From: a virus
DNA length: 64,000 bases
IMG/VR virus record: IMGVR_UViG_3300046167_000825
Location: 225,015-289,014 of that record
Strand: one strand, 5' to 3'
A program made the position numbers and the translations under genes. Numbering within the stretch: the stretch's first letter is position 1; every line of letters begins with the position of its first letter. A model generated the notes under the pieces. That model had not been told where the DNA came from. It searched no databases and saw only the letters and a list, made by a program, of their open reading frames with translations. This document shows, one piece after another, positions 41,964-49,321 of this stretch.

Positions 41964-43163
41964 ATGATTATCACTCACGCAAAAAAACCAACGGATAAAA
42001 AAGCCTATAAATATCTCTCTTTGTTTAGTGGTATTGAGGCAGCAAGTGTCGCTTGGAAGGACTTCGGATGGTCTTGTGTCGGTGTCAGTGAAATTGACCC
42101 CTTCCCTTGCGAGGTCTTAAAGAATCGTTTCCCCAATGTACCTAATTTGGGTGACATCACAAAAATCACAGAGGAGCAATTAAATGATCTCAAACATAGA
42201 CACGGAGGAATTGACATCGTGGTTGGCGGAAGTCCTTGTCAATCCTTCTCTCTCGCTGGAAAACGACTTGGACTCAAAGATCCGAGAGGCAATCTTATGT
42301 TTGAATATTGCCGAGTTGTTCGAGCCGTACTCCCGAAGTACTTCATCTGGGAAAATGTCATTGGAGCACTTTCAAGCAACGGAGGAAAAGACTTTTCTTC
42401 CCTCATCGGGGAAATGGTTGACATCGGGTATAGTTTGTGCTGGAGAGTGTTGGATGCACAACACTTCGGAGTCCCCCAAAGAAGGCGTAGAGTCTTCCTT
42501 GTCGGAAGTCTTGGAGAAAACAACCGTGCCTTCGACATATTATTTGAGCAAGAGGGCATCACAAGGGATCTTGTCTCGTGCCGAAAAGCGAGGGAAAACA
42601 ATCCCCACCCAGTTGAAGGAAGCATTGGAAACGATAGCCCACAAATAGCCTACAATATCACATTCAATGATGCGAACGGCAGAAGGAAAGATAGACCACA
42701 CGGTGGCTGTTATATCAATGAAACAAATACAAGTAATGCCATAACAACTGGTGGTGTGTCTGACACTCGCATTGTAGAGAGTGTTGGTGAATACTATGAG
42801 CATCACCAACAAGATAGTAGAATTAAGGGGCCAAAAAATATTGGTAGCACTGTCACGGCAATGTATGGGACTGGTGGTGGGAATACCCCCCTTGTACTAG
42901 AATCTCAATCAGAGATGGCTGGCATTGCTCCTTCCGTGAATGAAATGAGGGGTTCTGATGCTGTTCGTCTAACCGCAAAAGTTCGCAGACTCACCCCCCT
43001 AGAATGTGAAAGACTTCAAGGCTTCCCCGATAACTGGACTGAGATTTCTTATCGGGGCAAGAGCAAAGAGAAATGCCCCATGAGTTCTCGATACAAAGCA
43101 TTGGGAAACAGCATGGCAGTTCCCGTGATGAGGTTTATCGGCTTGGGGATAATGGGGCAGTGA
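41964..43163 (+). CDS. DNA cytosine-C5 methyltransferase (Dcm-like)
   Basis: The 399-residue enzyme is of a different type from the pair at 212 and 2171. Motif I is LSLFSGIEAASVAW, IV is GGSPCQSFSLAG (Cys92), VI is WENV, VIII is PQRRRRVF, IX-like is LTPLECERLQGFPDNW, and X is ALGNSMAVPVM. The set is complete. It probably methylates phage DNA against restriction. No cognate restriction gene was seen; the next gene encodes an HNH nuclease but with a homing/free-standing look. ATG 41964 follows GGTGGA. Confidence 0.9.
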   Translation: MIITHAKKPTDKKAYKYLSLFSGIEAASVAWKDFGWSCVGVSEIDPFPCEVLKNRFPNVPNLGDITKITEEQLNDLKHRHGGIDIVVGGSPCQSFSLAGKRLGLKDPRGNLMFEYCRVVRAVLPKYFIWENVIGALSSNGGKDFSSLIGEMVDIGYSLCWRVLDAQHFGVPQRRRRVFLVGSLGENNRAFDILFEQEGITRDLVSCRKARENNPHPVEGSIGNDSPQIAYNITFNDANGRRKDRPHGGCYINETNTSNAITTGGVSDTRIVESVGEYYEHHQQDSRIKGPKNIGSTVTAMYGTGGGNTPLVLESQSEMAGIAPSVNEMRGSDAVRLTAKVRRLTPLECERLQGFPDNWTEISYRGKSKEKCPMSSRYKALGNSMAVPVMRFIGLGIMGQ

Positions 43164-43251
43164 TCGATCTTCAGTCGTTCTTTTATATGACGACCCAATA
43201 TGGAGAGAGAGGGGTTTGCCCAAATCTTTTTTATTCCATACAGAGGTGTTT

Positions 43252-43785
43252 ATGATCAGCAAGATTGAGAAAGACTGTTTGAACTGTGGTGAGAAGTTCA
43301 TGGCAGTTAAGACCGAAGTTAAACGAGGCAACGGAAAGTTCTGTTCCCGTAGTTGTTGTTCGCAACATCGTGTAGCCCAAAGAGAAAAACCCCAGCCCAA
43401 TGTTTCTTGTGCCAACTGTGGGAAAGAGTTCTATAAAAATGCTAGTAAGAAACGGAACTCAAAATCGGGTTTGTTCTTCTGTGAACGAAAGTGTAAAGAT
43501 GAAGCACAGCGTATGGGTGGGATCAAAGAGATTATGCCAGACCATTATGGCAAGGGTACAAGAACTTATGTTTCTATTTGCAAAGCACACCACGATATGA
43601 TTTGTGTGGTCTGTGGTGAGGACAAAATTGTAGCCGTTCATCATTATGATAGAAATCACCACAATGACGACCCAAAGAACCTTGTGCCTCTTTGCCCTAC
43701 ACACCATTATTATGTTCATAGTCGATACGAGTATTTGGTCGCTGATGTGATTGATGATTATGTTAAGACCAAGTGGTCTGAATAG
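43252..43785 (+). CDS. HNH endonuclease, 177 aa
   Basis: ATG 43252 follows AGAGG. The N-terminus has two zinc-type motifs (CLNCGEKF...CSRSC and CANCGKEF...CERKC). The C-terminal HNH core is MICVVCGEDKIVAVHHYD, then NLVPLCPTHHYYVHSRY, with the catalytic HH and metal ligands. It sits between a methyltransferase and a tRNA, a common site for phage homing endonucleases. A restriction role beside the methyltransferase is possible but less likely. Confidence 0.8.
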   Translation: MISKIEKDCLNCGEKFMAVKTEVKRGNGKFCSRSCCSQHRVAQREKPQPNVSCANCGKEFYKNASKKRNSKSGLFFCERKCKDEAQRMGGIKEIMPDHYGKGTRTYVSICKAHHDMICVVCGEDKIVAVHHYDRNHHNDDPKNLVPLCPTHHYYVHSRYEYLVADVIDDYVKTKWSE

Positions 43786-43816
43786 TTCGTCTATAATCAT
43801 ATATAGAGAAGAATAT

Positions 43817-43889
43817 GGGGGCATAACTCAGTTGGGAGAGTGTCACCCTTGCAAGGTGAAAGTCGTGAGTTCGAATCTCACTGTCTCCA
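43817..43889 (+). tRNA. tRNA-Ala(TGC)
   Basis: The acceptor stem GGGGGCA pairs with TGTCTCC, including a G3:U70 pair, the identity element for alanyl-tRNA synthetase. The anticodon stem TCACC/GGTGA holds CTTGCAA (anticodon TGC). The T-stem GTGAG/CTCAC encloses TTCGAAT. The discriminator is A, and CCA is not encoded. The only tRNA seen in the window. Confidence 0.95.
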
Positions 43890-43921
43890 TTTTCTTCTAT
43901 CTTTTCAAGGACTTACACTGT

Positions 43922-44566
43922 ATGTTAACGGCTATGGGCGATGTAATGAGGACTGCTTACGAGCGTGGTTGGATAACCACCCGTGATGGCAATATCTCAG
44001 TGATGATGAAAGAGAGAGATACTTTATACATCACACCGTCTGGTTGGAGAAAGACTATTCTTCATCCCGAACATATTGTTCGTATCAAGACCAATGGTGA
44101 CCTTCTGAATCTGTCTGAGTCACAGAACGCAAGTGGCGAACTAGAGATGCACTGGCTTCTCCAAAAGTCTTACGCCAAGACCAGATCAGTAGTCCATCTT
44201 CATCCGACATATACAATTGCGGCTATGTTGAGGGGTTTCGATCTCCAAAAACTTTCAAATCATTTCCCAGAACTATCAAGATATACGAGGGTTGGTCGGA
44301 CAGTGCCTATTCTTCCCGTGATATCCCCCGAACTAGCCGTTGCGACAGCCCAAGCCTTTAGGGTGACCGACAAAGGGGGTGTTTCTTACGACATCGTTGG
44401 TCAGAGGGGTCATGGTGTTTGTGCAGTGGCGAAGAATCCTTGGGATGCCTTTGAACACATTGAGAGATTGGAACACATTTGTCAGATTACATTGGCGAGT
44501 GGGGTCGAACCTAGTTTTTTTGAACCCATCCCTCCTCAGAGAAATGCCACGAGTACCTTCTTATGA
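43922..44566 (+). CDS. class II aldolase/adducin-family protein
   Basis: ATG 43922 is chosen because an upstream in-frame extension would read through the tRNA. The 214-residue protein has TRDGNISVMM, YITPSGWRK, NASGELEMHWLL and the zinc ligands VVHLHPTY (H92, H94) and RGHGV (H164), the pattern of fuculose/ribulose-phosphate aldolases and epimerases. It could act as an auxiliary metabolic enzyme on host sugar phosphates; the substrate cannot be told. Its stop overlaps the next start. Confidence 0.8.
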   Translation: MLTAMGDVMRTAYERGWITTRDGNISVMMKERDTLYITPSGWRKTILHPEHIVRIKTNGDLLNLSESQNASGELEMHWLLQKSYAKTRSVVHLHPTYTIAAMLRGFDLQKLSNHFPELSRYTRVGRTVPILPVISPELAVATAQAFRVTDKGGVSYDIVGQRGHGVCAVAKNPWDAFEHIERLEHICQITLASGVEPSFFEPIPPQRNATSTFL

Positions 44567-44958
44567 AAATCGCTAAAACCATCCCAGAAATCCTATCTCA
44601 AACCGACAAGAAGATTCTTGGTCGTGCTAGGGGTGTGAATCCAACACTCAAGGGTCAAGAGGGGAAAGTGGTTCAGTATGAGGTGAAGGGTTCAAAGGCT
44701 TACACTATTGATGTGGAGTTTCGAGGAAATCATGTGAAGGTTCGGTGTTCGTGTGATGCTTTTGTTTTTCAAGGGAGTGAATATCACGCCAACAAGCAAA
44801 AGTTTCTGTATGGCAAAGCGAAGGGGAACTTAGCCGAACCCACTAAGCGTGACCCAGAGGGAAAGAACTTGGTATGTAAGCATATCGTGGCAGTATTTGA
44901 TAACATTGTGGGTAGTAGTATACAGCGAGTCGCTTCTCGTTATTTGTTTGATACTTAA
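44563..44958 (+). CDS. SWIM zinc-finger protein with C-terminal RVASRYL tag, 131 aa
   Basis: VRCSCDAF (C62, C64) and LVCKHIVAVF (C105, H107) form a SWIM finger with a 40-residue insert. The last 12 residues, SIQRVASRYLFDT, carry the RVASRYL peptide, identical in six of seven positions to the one inside the topoisomerase IB fusion. The start overlaps the aldolase stop (CTTATGA). SWIM domains bind DNA or protein. The tag suggests that the protein enters the virion. Confidence 0.75.
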   Translation: MKIAKTIPEILSQTDKKILGRARGVNPTLKGQEGKVVQYEVKGSKAYTIDVEFRGNHVKVRCSCDAFVFQGSEYHANKQKFLYGKAKGNLAEPTKRDPEGKNLVCKHIVAVFDNIVGSSIQRVASRYLFDT

Positions 44959-44978
44959 ATACTCATAGGAGAACCTTA

Positions 44979-45368
44979 ATGCCCACATATACATTTCATT
45001 GTAAATCTTGTGATACCGACTTCGATTTGAAACTCCGAATGGGTGACCGAACGACACACCCTTGTACTTCGTGTCAAAGTTTGGATAACACAAGGGTCTT
45101 TTCACCTATGAGTGTTGTCCTAGAGGGTGACGGTTGGACTGGCAAGAACATCAAGATTCGTGGGCAGATGAAAAGAAAGAATGCTCGCATTGCTCCTAAA
45201 GAGCGTGAGTTCGTTCGTGATTCTAATGAAATGAAAACAATGACAATCCAACCCAATGTAGATGGGGAACGGACTGACACTTGGGTTGAGGCGAGAGAAC
45301 TTGCTCGGTCGAAGGGCAAGGACACATCTGGTTATGACACTTATGTCAGAAAGGAGAAAAGCAAATGA
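44979..45368 (+). CDS. FmdB-type zinc-ribbon protein, 129 aa
   Basis: YTFHCKSCDTDFDL and HPCTSCQSLDNTRVFS match the FmdB/CxxC_CxxC_SSSS zinc-ribbon start of regulatory proteins. The rest is basic and helical. AGGAG precedes the ATG; the stop overlaps the next start. Role unknown. Confidence 0.7.
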   Translation: MPTYTFHCKSCDTDFDLKLRMGDRTTHPCTSCQSLDNTRVFSPMSVVLEGDGWTGKNIKIRGQMKRKNARIAPKEREFVRDSNEMKTMTIQPNVDGERTDTWVEARELARSKGKDTSGYDTYVRKEKSK

Positions 45369-46072
45369 TTACATTATCCGAAAGAAAGAAAAACTATATC
45401 AATGTGGTGATCCCTCTCCGTGAAGGGGTTGGCTCGTACAAGGTGTTCCTAGCAAACACATTGGATAATGCCTATGACCCAACAGCCCTCGTTGAGATAT
45501 TTGAAGTTCGGCACAACAAAACCTTCTTGTCGCCCAGTATCAAGAAGTCTCGTAATCCTAATTACGAACTAGGGGTCAATAGTAAGATCACTCGGTTCGT
45601 CTTTGACCCAATGGATTATTATGACCCAACTACGAACACAGCCACCGATGAACAACAGATGTATGTCCGAGTGCAAGAAGTAGATAAATCTGGCACGGCT
45701 CTATCTTTATCTGAGATTCTTATCATCCCTCCCCCGAACTTTTTTATGTATCCAAGTGGGGCGATCACCGTGACATCTGACACAGTGGATAATCACGGGA
45801 GTGTATCCGTTGGTTCTCTCCCCCACCCGACAGACATGACCTTCGTAGTTCCGAACTATCTGAACTTCTTCCGATTGCATGTCCCTTCAGCAGCAACACA
45901 CGATTTACTGTATTCCCCCAATAAAGGGATGCCTTATGTCCTAGTTCCAAAGGGACAGATATTCAATCTCTTTTCTATCGCCAACAATCAGTTGTACTTC
46001 GCTTCGGCTGGTGCTGGTGCAACGGAGTTCAATCTGTTCCTCACTTGTTCGCTTGACCCCATAGATGGATAA
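45365..46072 (+). CDS. probable virion protein, 235 aa
   Basis: The pattern is beta-rich (KNYINVVIPLREGVGSYKV, MYVRVQEVDKSGTALSLSEI) with a C-terminal half of short strands and Pro/Gly turns. It overlaps the FmdB-type gene and precedes the tandem 46197/46694 virion-type proteins. No known domain is recognised; structural by context. Confidence 0.55.
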   Translation: MITLSERKKNYINVVIPLREGVGSYKVFLANTLDNAYDPTALVEIFEVRHNKTFLSPSIKKSRNPNYELGVNSKITRFVFDPMDYYDPTTNTATDEQQMYVRVQEVDKSGTALSLSEILIIPPPNFFMYPSGAITVTSDTVDNHGSVSVGSLPHPTDMTFVVPNYLNFFRLHVPSAATHDLLYSPNKGMPYVLVPKGQIFNLFSIANNQLYFASAGAGATEFNLFLTCSLDPIDG

Positions 46073-46131
46073 TCTTTCTATATTCCTTTTTAATTGCCTC
46101 CTTGTTTGATGGGGGCGAAATCTTAATCTCG

Positions 46132-46145
46132 TTATTCGTTCGATA
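46132..46145 (+). promoter_or_regulatory. TTATTCGTTCGATA late-promoter-like motif
   Basis: Near-identical to 40081-40094 including the upstream TCTCG, 52 bases before ATG 46197. Confidence 0.55.
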
Positions 46146-46196
46146 AAGTACTCTTATTAACGAATACCCCTATCAAAAATATTCTAGGAGAAAAAA

Positions 46197-46680
46197 ATGG
46201 CTGAAATCTTTGTTGTAAATAAATCAGCGGGACTTAATGGAGCGTTGGTTTCTGACCTTCCCGTAACCAATTCTGCCCCCGTTGCTCGTCAAATCCAATT
46301 CTATATCGCTTCTTTGTACAGTGGTTACGAAGCAGAAATCACTGAGTATCTGACTGCTGTCGGTGCGACTGCTGTTTATGCAGACATCGCTGGTGCAGTT
46401 GCTGCTGGAACTGCTCTTGATGCTGCTTCAATTGGTAAGGAACTACGGAACTGGTTCTGTTGAAGATGTTCTTCGTATCCTTGTTGGTGCTAACAGTTCT
46501 GATGGTATGATTGAAGAATCTGCAAATCTTGGTAACCACCGAATCTTGGGTGGAACTACTCGCAGAATCTATACCCGTGACCGTGTTGATGCTTCAATTC
46601 ATGAAGGCTTCCTTCGTGCTCAATTGGATGCTGGATCAATCATTATCTATTCACTTGACGGCTCTGTCGCTCACTCATAA
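46197..46680 (+). pseudogene. virion-type protein with a +1 frameshift (paralogue of 46694)
   Basis: Residues 1-80 (AEIFVVNKSAGLNGALVSDL) and the rest (NYGTGSVEDVLRILVGANSS, GNHRILGGTTRRIYTRDRVD, GFLRAQLDAGSIIIYSLDGS) both align with the intact neighbour at 46694-47203, but in different frames. The shift is next to GGTAAGG at 46434-46440; removing one G would restore a 160-residue protein. AGGAG and a late-promoter motif are intact, so this may be a sequencing error, recent inactivation, or frameshifting. Confidence 0.75.
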
Positions 46681-46693
46681 TTAGGAGAATCCA

Positions 46694-47203
46694 ATGGCTG
46701 AGATTTTTGTAGTAAATAATAGTTCTGCTCTTGTAGGGCAATATGTGTCTGACCTTCCAGTTGTCAATGAGACACCCGTATCTCGCCAGATTGGGTTCTA
46801 CTTGCCAGCAGTGGCTTCATCTTATCAAGCGACTTTGAGTGCATATCTTACTGATACTGCTGCTGTTTTCGGTGCTGATGCTGCTGATGCAGACGCTGGT
46901 GCGACTGCTATCATCGGATTGATTGGTGGGGATATCACGGAAGCCACAATCAACACTGCGTTCGGTCTTGGTGGGGATGTTCTTAACGGAACAGCAAGCA
47001 TTGAAGAGATCATTCGTATCCTTGTGGGAACAGACAGTGCTTTCACTGAAACTGGTATTGTTGGGAATCACCGTTTACTCGGTGGGAAACGCAGAATATA
47101 CTTGCGTGACCGTGTTGAGGCTTCTCTTGGAGAAGGTTTCCTCCGTACATTCTCGGATGCTGGTGACTTGGTAGTGTATCTTGCAGACGGTACTGTTGTG
47201 TAA
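46694..47203 (+). CDS. probable virion protein, 169 aa, intact tandem copy
   Basis: Paralogue of the preceding broken gene (AEIFVVNNSSALVGQYVSDL, GNHRLLGGKRRIYLRDRVEA, DAGDLVVYLADGTVV). The N-terminus is beta-rich, the middle Ala-rich. TTAGGAG precedes the ATG. It has no known domain, but GCT/GGT-biased codons and a terminator downstream suggest an abundant virion protein. Confidence 0.65.
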   Translation: MAEIFVVNNSSALVGQYVSDLPVVNETPVSRQIGFYLPAVASSYQATLSAYLTDTAAVFGADAADADAGATAIIGLIGGDITEATINTAFGLGGDVLNGTASIEEIIRILVGTDSAFTETGIVGNHRLLGGKRRIYLRDRVEASLGEGFLRTFSDAGDLVVYLADGTVV

Positions 47204-47208
47204 GGTTC

Positions 47209-47222
47209 AATAACCATTCGAT
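47209..47222 (+). promoter_or_regulatory. AATAACCATTCGATA late-promoter-like motif
   Basis: A family member with CATTCGATA, 49 bases before ATG 47271, again with a terminator between it and the gene. Confidence 0.4.
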
Positions 47223-47226
47223 AAAC

Positions 47227-47256
47227 AAAGGGTGTTGAGAAATCAACGCCCTTTTT
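47227..47256 (+). terminator. rho-independent terminator
   Basis: AAAGGGTGTTG and CAACGCCCTTT (one wobble) plus a T run end the tandem virion gene pair. Confidence 0.85.
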
Positions 47257-47270
47257 TGTGGAGAAAATAC

Positions 47271-47534
47271 ATGTACCCCAACAAACGACAACAAGTACAA
47301 GACGGACGATATCGAACAAGTGACCTATACTATGCAGCCTACTTGAAGGTGGCTGGTGTTCAATTGATAGACACCGAGAGGGAAGGTCATCGTGTTTTCT
47401 TTGTGTTTGAACACACCCCCACAATCAAAGACCTCAAAACCGAATACTTCAATCGCACCTCGAAAGTTCCAGCCCTCACATACGCTGACGAAATCCGAAC
47501 GATGAAATCATTAACCCACATGGGTTCTCGTTGA
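47271..47534 (+). CDS. DUF5659-like protein, third relative, 87 aa
   Basis: YRTSDLYYAAYLKVAGVQL, RVFFVFEHTPTI and a C-terminal YADEIRTMKSL follow the DUF5659 pattern also seen at 34244 and 34480, with lower similarity. GTGGAG precedes ATG 47271. Function unknown. Confidence 0.65.
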   Translation: MYPNKRQQVQDGRYRTSDLYYAAYLKVAGVQLIDTEREGHRVFFVFEHTPTIKDLKTEYFNRTSKVPALTYADEIRTMKSLTHMGSR

Positions 47535-47927
47535 ATCCTTTGTCGCAGACGGGTATCCAGTGGAGTTGAAACGCTAGACCCACTATCCCCCTACCAAGAA
47601 TCTAGGAATTAAGTCTTAAAAAAGACCCTTGATATTCTAGTTCGCAAAAAACCCTTTCTGGCTCATCAGAAGGGGTTTCTTTTTTGTGGGAAATCTTAAA
47701 TGCACATGGACAGTTTTTGACCTTGAGAAAAACCTCGCAACAATGCCGATTCTTTCGTGGTAACCTCAGATTCCAGATGGAAACAATGTCTTTCGGTTGG
47801 GACTTTAGTTCGCACCCCCTTCAGACACTCTAGGAGGCAGATATCTCTCGTGGATAGTTCGAGGATTCACCTCAAATAAATATCAGAACTGACACTGGGA
47901 ACTTGGAAGATAAACTCTGAGGAACAT
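47535..47927. other. non-coding region of about 390 bases
   Basis: No credible gene is visible on either strand. It includes a long hairpin terminator (47649-47685), a possible bulged hairpin around 47550-47590 (AGTGG/CCACT plus GGG/CCC), and small inverted repeats such as TTCC-AGAT-GGAA (47771-47782) and GAGG-ATTCA-CCTC (about 47861). It could encode a small RNA. No promoter of the described classes is seen. Confidence 0.5.
47649..47685 (+). terminator. rho-independent terminator
   Basis: AAACCCTTTCTG and CAGAAGGGGTTT (12 bp, one wobble) and a T run. It lies 115 bases after the DUF5659 gene, so it could end a small RNA or that operon. Confidence 0.85.
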
Positions 47928-47962
47928 AAAAAAAAGGTGGGAACTAGAAGCCCCACCTTTTT
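47928..47962 (-). terminator. bidirectional terminator
   Basis: AAAAAGGTGGG and CCCACCTTTTT pair perfectly, with A and T runs on both sides. It lies directly after the minus-strand membrane-peptide gene, which it would terminate. Confidence 0.85.
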
Positions 47963-47972
47963 AGAAAATCAA

Positions 47973-48113
47973 TCAACCTTTTCTCGCTCTAATTATTTCA
48001 ATCAAAATAATCAAAATGAGCATTGTGGTGAAGGGGTGCTTATGGAAGCACCACCCCACCACTGAAACCACAAGGAAAGTCACTATTAGCAACACTAGGA
48101 GAATAACATACAT
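47973..48113 (-). CDS. small membrane protein with two hydrophobic segments, 46 aa
   Basis: Reading the minus strand from 48113 gives a Val/Leu/Ile-rich peptide (YVILLVLLIVTFLVVSVVGW), a short loop with His/Cys, and a second segment (TTMLILIILIEII) ending in basic RARKG. A weak AGGTGA site precedes the ATG. It lies between the HAD gene and a terminator on the same strand. It may be a holin-like or other host-membrane peptide; no family is recognised. Confidence 0.5.
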   Translation of the reverse strand: MYVILLVLLIVTFLVVSVVGWCFHKHPFTTMLILIILIEIIRARKG

Positions 48114-48137
48114 CACCTAGTGTGGGAAATAAAATAA

Positions 48138-48719
48138 TCATTGAAGTCCTTTAATAAAATCTTTCAATGCCGTGAGGTCTCCTCCTTCGACCCCCGTCCA
48201 AAGGAAACCATGCCCCCCAGCCTTGTTCCATTCTTTTATGGTGGTGTGGTGATCATCAATCAATACGGCATTGGGCTTACAGAAAGAAACCTTCTCAGAA
48301 CGAGGAACGACATTAACAACAGCCTCCGACCCCAACACCTCACGGACATATCTCGTCTTGTCCTCCTCAGCATACATACCAATGGGAGCAGTGAGAAACT
48401 CATAATAGAAGCCACTGTTCCTCACCCAATCCCATAGCCCATTGTGTTCCATTGTTGGGAGGTCGTAGAACCACCCCTCTTGACACCCTATCTTATAGAG
48501 TAGGGGTAAGACTACTTTATGATTTAACTCGTCTTTCTGGAGGGGGTAAGCCTTTCCGAAGACCTCAATGTATTTCCGTAATCCTTTCTTGAGGCTCTTG
48601 CTTTCAAGGGCTTCCATCTCTGTGTCGGTAAGGGTCGCCAGTCGTTTAATCTCTGTGACCATAGCCAAGCCAAAGTCACAGACACAGCCATCCATATCTT
48701 GATAAATTGTGATAGACAT
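48138..48719 (-). CDS. 5'(3')-deoxyribonucleotidase-like HAD hydrolase
   Basis: The 193-residue protein starts with the HAD nucleophile motif YQDMDGCVCDF (D8, D10). It has a long helical cap and the late motif AVLIDDHHTTIKEWN near residue 160. This pattern matches the NT5C-type deoxyribonucleotidases that phages use to manage dNMP pools. GGAGGA precedes the ATG 48719 on the minus strand. A TTTCCGTATATG motif lies upstream. Confidence 0.8.
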   Translation of the reverse strand: MSITIYQDMDGCVCDFGLAMVTEIKRLATLTDTEMEALESKSLKKGLRKYIEVFGKAYPLQKDELNHKVVLPLLYKIGCQEGWFYDLPTMEHNGLWDWVRNSGFYYEFLTAPIGMYAEEDKTRYVREVLGSEAVVNVVPRSEKVSFCKPNAVLIDDHHTTIKEWNKAGGHGFLWTGVEGGDLTALKDFIKGLQ

Positions 48720-48746
48720 AAAAAATCCTCCTTTGTTTGTCCAAAT

Positions 48747-48757
48747 CATATACGGAA
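48747..48757 (-). promoter_or_regulatory. TTTCCGTATAT promoter-like motif (minus strand)
   Basis: Read on the minus strand, TTTCCGTATAT lies about 28 bases before the HAD gene, in the same orientation. Confidence 0.5.
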
Positions 48758-48806
48758 AAAACTACTTCAATCAACCGTAATCTAAAACACTTTACCACCC
48801 CCATTA

Positions 48807-48864
48807 AAATAGGAATCTCTTCCCAATTCCCATGAATCCTTTTATATTCCTATTTCAATAGGAA
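48807..48864 (+). promoter_or_regulatory. mutually exclusive hairpins upstream of the 48878 gene
   Basis: AAATAGGAAT (48807-48816) can pair perfectly with ATTCCTATTT (48846-48855). The same middle strand can instead pair with ATAGGAA (48858-48864) to make a TTCCTAT-TTCA-ATAGGAA hairpin next to the ribosome site. Two alternative structures with shared sequence are typical of RNA switches or attenuators. Confidence 0.4.
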
Positions 48865-48877
48865 CAAGGAGATAGAC

Positions 48878-49318
48878 ATGGGGAACTCAAGCATTCGTGT
48901 GGCATATAGATATTTGACAGCACGAGGGAAAGCCAAGAAAGATGTTGGACACGGTGGGTTAGACGAATGGTTTTCTGGTCATGGCACTGGGAAGAACAAG
49001 AGTGAGGGTGAAGCCACTTGGGGTGATTGGGTGTCAATATCTCCCGTAGATAAAACCATAGAGAAAGAAGACGGCACAAAGAAGAAGATACAGAAAGGGG
49101 ATATCGTGGGGGACTGTGGTATCAGCAAAGACCCCGAATGGAAAGACACCACCAACAATGGCAAATCACCCTTGAAGTGTATGCCTCGTCAGAAAGCCCA
49201 CAAGATGGATAAGAAGGAAAGAGCCGAACTAGCCAAAGGGAAGCAGAAAGCAGAGAAGGGGAGCAAAGGGAAGAAACCCGTGAACACCCCCACTTTCAAG
49301 AAAGAAGATAAGAAGTAA
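48878..49318 (+). CDS. phage protein with N-terminal RVAYRYL tag, 146 aa
   Basis: ATG 48878 follows AAGGAG. Residues 5-12 read SIRVAYRYL, the tag motif. The main part (GGLDEWFSGHGTGKNKSEGE, WGDWVSISPVDKTI, GDIVGDCGISKDPEWKD, PLKCMPRQKAHKMDKKERA) is a distinctive conserved phage protein with two Cys, of unknown function. The C-terminus is Lys-rich. It ends only three bases before the convergent 311-residue gene, which carries an internal RVAYRFL. Confidence 0.7.
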   Translation: MGNSSIRVAYRYLTARGKAKKDVGHGGLDEWFSGHGTGKNKSEGEATWGDWVSISPVDKTIEKEDGTKKKIQKGDIVGDCGISKDPEWKDTTNNGKSPLKCMPRQKAHKMDKKERAELAKGKQKAEKGSKGKKPVNTPTFKKEDKK

Positions 49319-49321
49319 ATA

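Noticed and set aside
41964-43785. Restriction-modification pair (methyltransferase plus HNH)
   Set aside because: The HNH protein looks like a small zinc-finger homing-type enzyme and the genes are separately spaced; not enough to call an R-M system.
43751-43921. Upstream extension of the aldolase gene through the tRNA
   Set aside because: It would translate tRNA-Ala; the aldolase family begins near ATG 43922.
46094-46114. Terminator hairpin GCCTCC/GGGGGC
   Set aside because: Stem is short and no T run follows.
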